NCBI RefSeq assembly: GCF_051486985.1 | Contig: NZ_JAHVDV010000023.1 | Location: 24,825 to 88,824, forward strand | Reading direction: 5' to 3' | Origin: CBFFRJ01 sp051486985 | GTDB lineage: Bacteria; Pseudomonadota; Gammaproteobacteria; Enterobacterales; Enterobacteriaceae | DNA length: 64,000 nucleotides | Shown here: positions 20,625 to 28,093 of the stretch, piece after piece | Position numbering within the stretch: position 1 is the first letter of the stretch | Layout: each line of letters starts with the position of its first letter | Notes under the pieces: generated by a model | Database searches by the model: none | Told to the model about the DNA's origin: nothing | Seen by the model: the letters and a program-made list of their open reading frames with translations, nothing else | Position numbers and translations under genes: made by a program

Positions 20625-21362
20625 TTAAACACCGAGATTTTTAAGTTTTTTGTCCAGTTTCAGCAGGTTATCGTAGTAACCACTGCCTTTTTTAACCTGA
20701 GAAATCCTTCTATCAACCATTTGTCGGAAAGATCGTCCTTGCTTATTTACCGGGTTTGGATCGGCTCCGTGATCCAGCAGGAAAAACATTTTATCAAAAT
20801 CGGCACTAAAAAAAGCATCAACAAGCGGAGTTTCACCGAGTGAATTTCGTGCATTTGGATCAGCTCCTCGCTCTATTAATAGCGCCAGCGTGGAGGTATT
20901 TTTTGAATCGATCGTCGAGAAGATAAGTGGGACATGATACAGCTTGTCCTTGGCGCCAGGGTTTAACCCTCCATCCAGTAATGCCTTTAACCATATGTCT
21001 TTATCGCCTTTAGCCGTTATTTCAGCAGGGCTACCTGGCATATTCATCTGTGGCTGTAATGGGTCAGCGCCAGCGCGAACCAAATCCGTGACTATCTGTA
21101 ATCGCTCAGGAGGATTGTCATTGTAGAAGCACTCATTAAGGGCATAAAAGAGGATAGTCAGCTCTTCAGCTCCGGGCGTTTTTAGGTCAGTCACTTTTGC
21201 CAGTCGAAGAACAGACTCGCGATCTGCCGCATCAATCGCGTTAGCCAGAACAAGTTGCGGGCCAGTAAAATGTTTTTCAGGTTCTATCTTTTTCATATCA
21301 TTACACGCCGATAACAGCGCTAACAGAAAAGAAAAGAATATCGCGCAGGTGATTTTTTTCAT
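20625..21362 (-). CDS. Ankyrin-repeat lipoprotein
   Basis: A 245-aa protein with a lipoprotein signal (MKKITCAIFFSFLLALLSAC, lipobox LSAC), so it should be lipid-anchored after export. At least three ankyrin-like units follow, with the landmarks DLVRAGADPLQP, LIERGADPNARNSLGETPL and LLDHGADPNPVNKQGRS. I chose the ATG at 21,362 because AGGA precedes it at good spacing and the signal peptide starts there. Small exported ankyrin proteins in enterobacteria often sit beside secreted effectors and some act as immunity proteins; no effector gene is left here, so that role is only an inference. It lies in the decayed AT-rich islet but is itself uninterrupted. Confidence 0.75.
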   Translation of the reverse strand: MKKITCAIFFSFLLALLSACNDMKKIEPEKHFTGPQLVLANAIDAADRESVLRLAKVTDLKTPGAEELTILFYALNECFYNDNPPERLQIVTDLVRAGADPLQPQMNMPGSPAEITAKGDKDIWLKALLDGGLNPGAKDKLYHVPLIFSTIDSKNTSTLALLIERGADPNARNSLGETPLVDAFFSADFDKMFFLLDHGADPNPVNKQGRSFRQMVDRRISQVKKGSGYYDNLLKLDKKLKNLGV

Positions 21363-21417
21363 GCTAAATCCTGCTTTTAATAATTCCCGTATCCTCATCC
21401 TTTTGTGCCTCAAGCAG

Positions 21418-21669
21418 TTAATAACCTGTGACAGGCCGTGCTTGTCCGTATGTTACCCGTACCGCCAGAAAGTCCAGCACTGTGTCATCAGGAAACATGT
21501 TTGCTACGCCCACTTTCATAGCAATAAGTGACGTATCAAAAAAGGATATCGTTCGGGAGCGACTTTTTCTTCCAGGATGTAGGTCAGAGACATGTAATTT
21601 GTCATAACACCAACTCCCCCTTCTCACTACTCCCTTTACTGATATGCATGGATGCTCCAGAAGGGATAA
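21418..21669 (-). other. Unrecognised open fragment upstream of the ankyrin gene
   Basis: On the minus strand a frame without stops runs from 21,669 to TAA at 21,418 and ends VTYGQARPVTGY, 56 bases before the ankyrin lipoprotein start. It could be the 3' end of a deleted gene once cotranscribed with it, but I recognise no family and the length is compatible with chance. Confidence 0.2.
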
Positions 21670-21910
21670 TCATTTAGCATGCGAGCTGTTATTAAACGCG
21701 CTGATAGTGTCCTAAACGACTAGATAAACAATTATATAAATAATTACTGTAAATGACAGGGAGATGTGAAAATGATTCACATAAGTCTTATGGGATGAGG
21801 ATCATCTAACCAGCCCCTATGATTTTTGATAGTTGAAATTTTTGAGAGAATAAATGAGTTGTATTTAACTGCATTAACTATTTGATCTATCAATAAATTA
21901 GCACTATATA

Positions 21911-22054
21911 TTACGTTGCACCCTGATTTTCCATGTTGCCAGTGTACTGAAATTATCGTGGTGTCAGATAATTCAGTGCTGAATGTGGTTCACACTCGTT
22001 ATCTTCCTGCCGCCAGGTATTAATGATTTTCTTGAGGTAGACAATATCTTTATG
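21911..22054 (-). pseudogene. IS3-family transposase OrfB C-terminal remnant
   Basis: On the minus strand the frame reads KKIINTWRQEDNECEPHSAL, then NYLTPR, TAA, FQYTGNMENQGAT and TAA. This is the well-known end of IS3-family DDE transposases (W-R-x-D/E-Y-N-x-x-R-P-H-S-A-L-x-Y-x-T-P). It is opposite in orientation to the OrfA scrap at 20,084, so at least two insertion events or a rearrangement occurred. The remainder of 21,363-22,192 contains no gene I can support. Confidence 0.75.
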
Positions 22055-22192
22055 ACATCTATATCGGATCGCGGTCAGTCTGCAATGTCCCTGATGTATC
22101 GGTTAAACTGGTTGCGGTTCAAAATTGCAAGATTTCAAGGTCTAATTTCCATGAAAGTGATACCCTCCTATAGTCATTCCCGCGAAAAAACG

Positions 22193-22639
22193 ATGCCTAA
22201 GTATAAAAGGACTGGAACAATTATAATTGCTTTAATTATTGCATACTGCATATGGAGTTATGTCAGACCAACAAAAATAGTCAGGGTGGATGGTAGTGCG
22301 GTTTTTGTAGAACATTTGCCAGTAACCACAGAAGGAAAATTAAAATGGTGGATGAAAAACAAACAGTTACTGCAGGAAAAATATCACGTCATCAAGACAC
22401 CCTATAACTTCACAGTTACCATCATGAACTTTAATGGTTATGAAGAATTACCTAAAGGAACAAGGGATGGTTCTATCGATGATTATACCTGTTTTGATGA
22501 TGCAAATGGTAAGCATGAAAAATGTGTATATAATACTATGGCGATAATTGTCAGAGGTAACCTTAATGAAAAGCAATTCATAAACATAGATCATAAAACT
22601 TACGTGCAGACCCCTGAAGGAAAAATAGAGTTAGAATAA
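22193..22639 (+). CDS. DUF943 family protein
   Basis: A 148-aa protein with an N-terminal membrane anchor (IIIALIIAYCIWSYV) followed by PTKIVRVDGS and a GKLKWWMKNKQLLQEKY segment, which from memory is the hallmark of DUF943 (W-W-x-K-N-K-x-x-L-K-E-K-Y). The later Cys in YTCFDDANGKHEKCVYN also fits. I chose the ATG at 22,193 because the membrane anchor begins there; the frame is open upstream to 21,983 and an ATG at 22,151 is possible. DUF943 genes occur as small multigene sets in enterobacteria, often near contact-dependent or type VI effector cassettes, but the function is unknown. Confidence 0.72.
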   Translation: MPKYKRTGTIIIALIIAYCIWSYVRPTKIVRVDGSAVFVEHLPVTTEGKLKWWMKNKQLLQEKYHVIKTPYNFTVTIMNFNGYEELPKGTRDGSIDDYTCFDDANGKHEKCVYNTMAIIVRGNLNEKQFINIDHKTYVQTPEGKIELE

Positions 22640-23178
22640 ATAGTCTTTACCGACTCAACAGGTAAACCCGGCACGAGCCATTATGAAACGAGGGGTTCAT
22701 TTAATGAAAAATAACACTATTTCTCACGCTATACCTGCTAAAAAGCCTCATGCTATGAATACGGTCGACAAAAACTGACGCTACACCTATTTAAATTATT
22801 TCACTCTAAATTTGACGGCAATGCCATCAGTACAGGAGTAATAAAAAAGGTTACGCTCCTTATCGAATTAATCTTATAAAACTGCTCGAATCAGTCGGTG
22901 AGCAACACATTGCTTCAGATATCCGACCTTATGAGGATGTCCCATGTGAATTATGAAGAGACTACTATCGCGGTGTATTAACCAGCGGGAGCAGGTCAAC
23001 AGAACTACACTTATTACTTCACAGTCCTAACGCAATGACCGAAGTAGCCAGTATCGGGTGGTGAAACCTCAGCTATCAAAACCGTCAGGTCGCACCATAG
23101 CCGATTTTGCCGAACATTACGCAACGAAAATATTTCACAAGACATCTGACTCACTGTCTGAACCGCAGGGAAAAATAA
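22640..23178. other. AT-rich stretch without a supported gene
   Basis: No intact frame here looks protein-like. A broken plus-strand frame (INLIKLLESVGEQHIASDIR, then stops) near 22,866-22,990 may be the residue of a former gene. The DNA is AT-rich like the rest of the islet. Confidence 0.4.
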
Positions 23179-23565
23179 ATGCACCTTAACGAGGATGAGC
23201 TGGCCATGCGCACTCCTGTCTGGCATGCCTTATCGGAGCTTTTTACCGGGCGCGAACTCATGGACTATGACTATCGATTCATGGCTAATTTGTTAAAGGA
23301 ATCCGGGTACAGCCGGGAAGCAATCTTCGCGATTCTCGATGAGGAAGTTGCCCCTGCCCTCCAGTGGAATCTTCTTTACAACCCAACGCCGGTGATGGAC
23401 GGCTGGACAGAAGAAGATGTTAAGCGGCTCGTAACAGAATACGTAAGCAGGAAGCCGACCCTTATTGAGCGTGTTGTTCCTGCCCGCGTACTGTTAAAAC
23501 AGCGCCGTAAACATATTCAGGACCCCCTCACCAGGCTATCGGCCCTGCTGGAATCATGCTCCTGA
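23179..23565 (+). CDS. DUF7079-like small protein
   Basis: A 128-aa soluble protein, MHLNEDELAMRTPVWHALSE at its start, with the central pattern MDYDYRFMANLLKESGYS and EEVAPALQWNLL. This resembles my memory of DUF7079, small proteins of unknown function scattered in enterobacterial accessory regions, frequently as orphan immunity-like genes. AGGGA stands at good distance from the ATG. The right direct-repeat copy begins within its last codons and supplies its terminator. Confidence 0.55.
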   Translation: MHLNEDELAMRTPVWHALSELFTGRELMDYDYRFMANLLKESGYSREAIFAILDEEVAPALQWNLLYNPTPVMDGWTEEDVKRLVTEYVSRKPTLIERVVPARVLLKQRRKHIQDPLTRLSALLESCS

Positions 23566-23651
23566 AAGCCCGCACGGCACAAACCCTGCGGGCTTTTTTG
23601 TGCCCTGAATGTGTCCCGTGAAGTCTTACGCCAAGACATTAAATCCGAACC
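23561..23651 (+). repeat. Right copy of the imperfect 91-bp direct repeat
   Basis: Ungapped match to 19,839-19,929. It starts at the stop of the DUF7079-like gene, covers a terminator hairpin and ends ATTAAATCCGAACC. Beyond 23,651 the sequences diverge completely. Confidence 0.8.
23567..23599 (+). terminator. Terminator in the right direct-repeat copy
   Basis: AGCCCGCA (23,567-23,574) pairs with TGCGGGCT (23,587-23,594), then six T. Its stem is identical to that of the ssrA terminator. Confidence 0.8.
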
Positions 23652-23689
23652 CAACGTGGTTACGCATTACATTATCAGCAAACACGCCC

Positions 23690-24121
23690 TTATCGTGAGC
23701 ATTGTCCCGGCATTAACTTTTCCAGGGTCGTGACATTCATCCCCCCGGTATTTTCTACCTTAAAGAGATCGACACTCAACAAAACTAATTTTAGCCCCCG
23801 TCCACTTTCGGCAAAGGGATCTGCCCCGAAGGTGCTGTCTTCTTTCGCCGCTGCGAGGCGCGTTGCCGGAAAGGGATCGCCCGTGTCGGTAAAACGCAAC
23901 GTAATAGCCTCCTCGCTCTGGATAAATTCCACGGAAAATTGGCTATGCCCGTCTTCATGCAGAGCGTGGCGAATAATATTGGTTGCCGTCTCGCAGGCGG
24001 CAAGATCGACAGAAAACCGCCATTCGTCGCTAACGGGAAGGGGCGCCAGCTGTTGTGTAAGCCACTCCGCCAACCGGGAGAGTGACGTTAAGGTTGCCGG
24101 AAATACCATGTTGTTAGCCAC
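23690..24121 (-). CDS. RsbW/SpoIIAB-like anti-sigma (serine kinase) ATPase
   Basis: A 143-aa GHKL-type ATP-binding protein. Visible motifs are the N-box ACETATNIIRHAL (E..N..H), G1-like FTDTGDPF and the glycine loop SGRGLKLVLL. Such proteins phosphorylate a STAS-domain partner on Ser and, when free, bind a sigma factor or another target. It is the last gene of a minus-strand set, seven bases after the STAS gene, with the receiver-phosphatase gene upstream, so kinase, substrate and phosphatase of one partner switch are encoded together. No sigma factor gene lies nearby, so its downstream target is open. Confidence 0.85.
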   Translation of the reverse strand: MANNMVFPATLTSLSRLAEWLTQQLAPLPVSDEWRFSVDLAACETATNIIRHALHEDGHSQFSVEFIQSEEAITLRFTDTGDPFPATRLAAAKEDSTFGADPFAESGRGLKLVLLSVDLFKVENTGGMNVTTLEKLMPGQCSR

Positions 24122-24128
24122 GGGAAGG

Positions 24129-24467
24129 TCACGGATTCGTCGGCGTTAGCGCCGAGGCGCGATCCGGGCAGATTCGAAAAATGCGATCCATCCGGGTCAG
24201 GGTGAACATATTTTGAATTCCCGGGTTTAAGGCACACAGCGTCATTTCTCCCTTCCCGTTCATCATCTTGAGTAAAGAAACCAGCATCCCCAGCCCACTG
24301 CTGTCGATGAAGTCAATTTTGCAAAAGTCGACGATCAGGGCTTTGCGGTCATCACCGATTTCGCGAATAACCGCCTCCTTAAAGGCCGCAGCCACCGAGG
24401 CGTCGAGCCTGCGCACCGAGGGGGTAAGGATATTCACGTGCGCCAGCCGCTCTGTATCAATATTCAT
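24129..24467 (-). CDS. STAS-domain anti-anti-sigma-like protein
   Basis: A 112-aa STAS protein with the phosphorylation-site motif DFIDSSGLGMLVSL; Ser56 or Ser57 is the expected phospho-acceptor. In partner switching the dephosphorylated form sequesters the RsbW-like kinase. Two adjacent ATG codons follow AGGAG; I chose the second (24,467) for its spacing of about 6-7 bases. The start lies inside the end of the phosphatase gene (11-base overlap), which implies coupled translation. Resemblance to HsbA/SypA-type STAS regulators of surface polysaccharide and biofilm is at family level only. Confidence 0.85.
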   Translation of the reverse strand: MNIDTERLAHVNILTPSVRRLDASVAAAFKEAVIREIGDDRKALIVDFCKIDFIDSSGLGMLVSLLKMMNGKGEMTLCALNPGIQNMFTLTRMDRIFRICPDRASALTPTNP

Positions 24468-25671
24468 CATCTTCTCCTTTATGCTCAATAACCAAGAGTG
24501 AGACATCATCAGCCATTGCCTGCTGCTCTGCGTTTTCCCCGCTGTGCCAGCGGATGAGATGCTGACCAAAGTGCGTCAGTAGTGCGTCCAGCGGCAGGGC
24601 TGCCCCCTCCTGAAGCCAGTGCTGCAGCCGCATCTGCCCGAACTGCTCTGCGGACGCATTTTCACACTCCGTAATGCCATCGCTAAACAGATACAGCCGC
24701 TCGCCGGGTGCCAGGGTGAAGGAAACGTCGTTCCAGACAAGATCGGGCATCAGCCCCACCGGTGCCCCGCCGCTACCTACTGTTCTCACCTCTCCATTCA
24801 GGCTCACGATAAAGGGGGTAGGATGCCCGGCCTGACACAGTTTCCCCTGCCCGGTATCAAGATCGATCACGCCGTAGATCATGGTGAAATAGCTCACAAT
24901 CTCAGTCTCTTCACTACAAAAACGACCATTCAGGATGCGCACCACCTCCGCCGGTGACTCCACGCCGCCATCATCACAAAAGAGAAAACGCTCCACCGCC
25001 CGGCCATGTAAAAACTGTCTGGCGACGGCGAGCGACATCATCGCGGCCCCGACGCCGTGGCCGGAAACGTCCACGCAGTAAAAGCCCAGATGGTTATCCA
25101 GCGGGAATACGTTAAAAATATCCCCGGAGACCCAGGCCGACGGCAGAAATAACCAGTCGGAAAAATAGTCGCGGTAGCACAGCTGATGAGCGGGTAATAC
25201 CGACCGCTGGATGCGGGCCGCCACCTCAAGATCCTGTTCTATCTGTTGCAACGCCTCGCTAAGGCGCGCGTTGCGGGCGGCGAGCGTCGCCTCCAGCGAC
25301 AAAATACGCGCCCCCGCATGCAGACGCGCCCGCAGCTCGGCCTGCTCAACGGGTTTACTCAGAAAATCATCTGCACCAGCATCAAACCCCAGCGTCAGAT
25401 CGGAGGGATCTTCACGGGCGGTCAGCAAAATAAGATAGATATAGTGACCAAACTGACGGCTACGGATCTCCTGGCACAGCGTCAAACCGTCCATCTCCGG
25501 CATTTCCCAGTCGCTAATCACCATGCTCACCGGCTGGCTTGCCAGCAGAGTGAGGGCGGCAACACCGTTTTCCGCCTCGCTGACGCGGTATCCCCACTGC
25601 GTCAACATACGGGCAAGCAGACGACGGTAAACCGGTGAATCTTCCACAATCAGTACATGCTGTGCCGTCAT
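24457..25671 (-). CDS. Response regulator with PP2C (RsbU/SpoIIE-like) phosphatase output
   Basis: A 404-aa fusion. Residues 1-~120 are a receiver with the acidic pair ED (10-11), phospho-acceptor Asp54 in ISDWEMPEMDG and the conserved Lys in FLSKPVEQ. A short coiled coil (~125-165) links it to a PPM-type phosphatase with GDIFNVF, DVSGHGVGAAMMS and LFSDGITECE. It should dephosphorylate the neighbouring STAS protein when its receiver is phosphorylated, plausibly by the hybrid kinase at 34,596-37,265. A run of eight G lies directly before the ATG and takes the place of the ribosome site. Confidence 0.88.
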   Translation of the reverse strand: MTAQHVLIVEDSPVYRRLLARMLTQWGYRVSEAENGVAALTLLASQPVSMVISDWEMPEMDGLTLCQEIRSRQFGHYIYLILLTAREDPSDLTLGFDAGADDFLSKPVEQAELRARLHAGARILSLEATLAARNARLSEALQQIEQDLEVAARIQRSVLPAHQLCYRDYFSDWLFLPSAWVSGDIFNVFPLDNHLGFYCVDVSGHGVGAAMMSLAVARQFLHGRAVERFLFCDDGGVESPAEVVRILNGRFCSEETEIVSYFTMIYGVIDLDTGQGKLCQAGHPTPFIVSLNGEVRTVGSGGAPVGLMPDLVWNDVSFTLAPGERLYLFSDGITECENASAEQFGQMRLQHWLQEGAALPLDALLTHFGQHLIRWHSGENAEQQAMADDVSLLVIEHKGEDDEY

Positions 25672-25679
25672 ACCCCCCC

Positions 25680-26579
25680 CTATAGCGGTAAGAACCAGAT
25701 AAGACTGACCGTGCCTTCACGGAATTTCCCGTTACCACTCTTATGACCAGGGTAGCGCGTACCGGCGTAGTTCGCATACTGCAGGGAGAAGGAACCAGGG
25801 GTGTAGCCCGCGTAGCCAAAGCTGTAACTGTAATCACCGTTCCACGGCTGCTGCTGGCTACGATCCGGGAACCAGAAGGCTGTGGCGCGTACAAAGAAAT
25901 GCTGTTTAAAGGTATATCCGCACCCGCCCAGCATGACGTTTTTATTTTTACGGATATCGTTGTCGCTGAGGTCGTAGTAACGCGGCACCCAGCTGTAGCC
26001 CACCTGGCAAATAATCGAGTCGCCTTTATTAATCAGCAGAGCGTGCTCCATCGGCTTTGGCAGTGAGAATTTATAAGCAAGCGTGACGGCCCCTTGCTCA
26101 AAATAGGTGCTGCGGCGTTTGTCTGACGTCCAGAAGTGGTTATCGCCGTAATTGCTGTAGACGAGACTGAGGGTATTAGCATGCCAGTCGTCATAACCAA
26201 AGCTGTAGCGATAGTCGGCGGTGTAACGACTGGTATCCGTCACGGGTAACCGCGAGGTGATGTTGGCAAACCAGAAGCTGTAGGGGGAATACTGCAGGCT
26301 GAGGTTAAGCGTCTGATTAACCTTTTTCTTCCGCTCTGCGCTATCTGAATTATTGGGAATGGTCATCCACTGCTCTTTGAGACCCGAGCTAAAGCTTAAC
26401 GCCCCCGAGAACGTCTTCTCATTACCGGAAAATAACCGTCCCCAGCGACTGGTAAAAACCCCCGCCTGCACCGGCTCGCCATCTTTATCCCGCAGCGTCG
26501 GGTTATCATCCGTTTGCGCCGCTTGCGCCCCCAGAGCAGCGCTCATCAGCAGAGTGGCAGCTAAAAATCTCTCACGCAT
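25680..26579 (-). CDS. Exported beta-rich protein, probable outer membrane protein
   Basis: A 299-aa protein with a clear signal peptide (MRERFLAATLLMSAALGAQA). The mature part is rich in aromatic residues and alternating beta-like patterns (SLQYSPYSFWFANI, LSLVYSNYGDNHFW, FFVRATAFWFPD) and contains two similar segments that begin YSFGY and end Y-S/A-N-Y about 15 residues later. This suggests a beta barrel of roughly 10-12 strands, although the protein ends WFLPL rather than with a terminal aromatic. I do not recognise the family. Its place beside an OpgC acyltransferase and opposite a glycan synthase suggests an outer membrane role in that glycan's export or anchoring. Confidence 0.6.
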   Translation of the reverse strand: MRERFLAATLLMSAALGAQAAQTDDNPTLRDKDGEPVQAGVFTSRWGRLFSGNEKTFSGALSFSSGLKEQWMTIPNNSDSAERKKKVNQTLNLSLQYSPYSFWFANITSRLPVTDTSRYTADYRYSFGYDDWHANTLSLVYSNYGDNHFWTSDKRRSTYFEQGAVTLAYKFSLPKPMEHALLINKGDSIICQVGYSWVPRYYDLSDNDIRKNKNVMLGGCGYTFKQHFFVRATAFWFPDRSQQQPWNGDYSYSFGYAGYTPGSFSLQYANYAGTRYPGHKSGNGKFREGTVSLIWFLPL

Positions 26580-26589
26580 TTGCCTTTCC

Positions 26590-27807
26590 TTAGTTAGGTA
26601 TCCAGCGTGCCGCGACGTTGTATTTCGCCATCAGCCACAGTGCGCCAAGCGCCGCCGCATGAATTATCGTGTTTTCAATCCAGGCATGACGCCATAAATC
26701 GAAGGTCACGAACTGGCTGACCGCAAGAACAACGTAAACGTGCAAAATAAAGGTGTAGAGGGAACGCTGCCCCAGCGGGATGAGAAACCACCCCGCCAGC
26801 CGGTAGACAGGAAGCCAACACCAGGTCAGCAGCAGGTAGACCGTAACCATCAGGCAGATATCATTGAGCACCCGAACCGGCCCCAGCCCATTTTTCGCCG
26901 CCCAGGTGTGATAAAAGGCATTAAAATCCGCCGGCGGGATGGTATGCATCAGCAGGGCGGAGGGCATAAAGGGGTTGGTGTGGTTTTGCGCGATAAACCC
27001 CAGGATCAGCGCCAGAACCACCAATGCAGCGACAGTAACCCTGCCAGCAGGGGTGCGGGCAAAGGAGAGCAGCTCCGCTTTGTACCAGCCACTGCTCATG
27101 CCCAGTACGAAAATAAATTGCCAGGCCAGCAGCGGAAACGCGAACTCAAATTCAGCGGCGGTAACCCGCACCGGCCAGCGCTGCCAGCAGCAGTAGACCA
27201 GCAAAGAAAGCCCGAGAAGCCAGTACACCTTGCCGCGTTGTAGCATTCCCAGAAACAGCGGGCTTAATAGCAACAGAAAAATATACAGACCAAGGATTTG
27301 CGTCTGGTGGGGGCCAATCTGTAAATAGAGAATAATGTTAAACCAGGTCTCTTTTATTTGCGGCGTAACCGGATAAAGCGACCAGCTGGTGCCCGAAAAA
27401 CGATCGGTAAAATGGGTCACCTCAAAAACATTAATAAAGGGAATATACCCAATCAATAAAAAAGAGATGATGATGATGATATTTACGCGATATATTTTCC
27501 ATGCGCGAAGATATAACCCCCACGAAACCGTGAGCAAGACGACTTTTTGCAAACGGGCCCGATTAAGCATTCCCAGCATAAATCCGGAAAGAATGACAAA
27601 GCCTTCAGCCCCGGTCGTCAGGCCAAATCGCTCCCAGGTAAATATATTAAATATCGACATTACCTCAGTGTGAGCCACGACCATCATCACCAGCGCTATC
27701 CCACGCATGAGATCAATTCTCAGGTCACGATTACCCGCCACATCATAGCGCCATGCGATTGATTTTTCTCTTTCTTTCTCAGAAATCGCTGACGCAACCT
27801 GGCTCAT
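26590..27807 (-). CDS. OpgC-like membrane acyltransferase
   Basis: A 405-aa polytopic protein of the OpgC/acyltransferase-3 group with about ten transmembrane helices. The N-terminal signature RDLRIDLMRGIALVMMVVAH contains the conserved R and His, and TTGAEGFVILSGFMLGM follows. E. coli OpgC puts succinyl groups on periplasmic osmoregulated glucans. This one is not next to mdoGH and shares an operon with the partner-switch genes, so it more probably modifies the product of the divergent GT2 cluster. The gap to the preceding gene in the operon is ten bases. It is read away from the GT2 gene across a ~286-bp intergenic region. Confidence 0.8.
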   Translation of the reverse strand: MSQVASAISEKEREKSIAWRYDVAGNRDLRIDLMRGIALVMMVVAHTEVMSIFNIFTWERFGLTTGAEGFVILSGFMLGMLNRARLQKVVLLTVSWGLYLRAWKIYRVNIIIIISFLLIGYIPFINVFEVTHFTDRFSGTSWSLYPVTPQIKETWFNIILYLQIGPHQTQILGLYIFLLLLSPLFLGMLQRGKVYWLLGLSLLVYCCWQRWPVRVTAAEFEFAFPLLAWQFIFVLGMSSGWYKAELLSFARTPAGRVTVAALVVLALILGFIAQNHTNPFMPSALLMHTIPPADFNAFYHTWAAKNGLGPVRVLNDICLMVTVYLLLTWCWLPVYRLAGWFLIPLGQRSLYTFILHVYVVLAVSQFVTFDLWRHAWIENTIIHAAALGALWLMAKYNVAARWIPN

Positions 27808-28093
27808 AGGCAGACCTTTTATCTGTGCGATAAAACAGCTGATAAATTATTTAGATAGCGTATAGACCTGTATAAGGCAATTAATAAGAGAACCAAAAGT
27901 TATATTAAGCAGCAATGATTTTAAGTTAAGTGAGCCTGTATTGTTGCTATTTACCCGGCTGGACACTTTTTCTCAGCCATCTACACTTATTTTACCTTTT
28001 GTTTTGACAGACGTTATTTTCTCAGGCGGAACCGCTCCTGCCAGCACAGCGTCTTTAATTCAGAACCCGTGTGGAAACAGGATATCCTTTGCT
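27808..28093. promoter_or_regulatory. Divergent promoter region of the glycan cluster
   Basis: This 286-bp region separates the OpgC-like and GT2 genes and must carry promoters for both divergent operons. It is AT-rich from 27,830 to 27,930. The plus-strand frame remains open through part of it, but the translated text is not protein-like, so I treat it as non-coding. Confidence 0.5.

Noticed and set aside
19436..23690. Complete prophage or integrase gene next to ssrA
   Set aside because: No integrase frame is present and no second copy of the tmRNA 3' end was found; only scraps of IS3-type transposases are visible.
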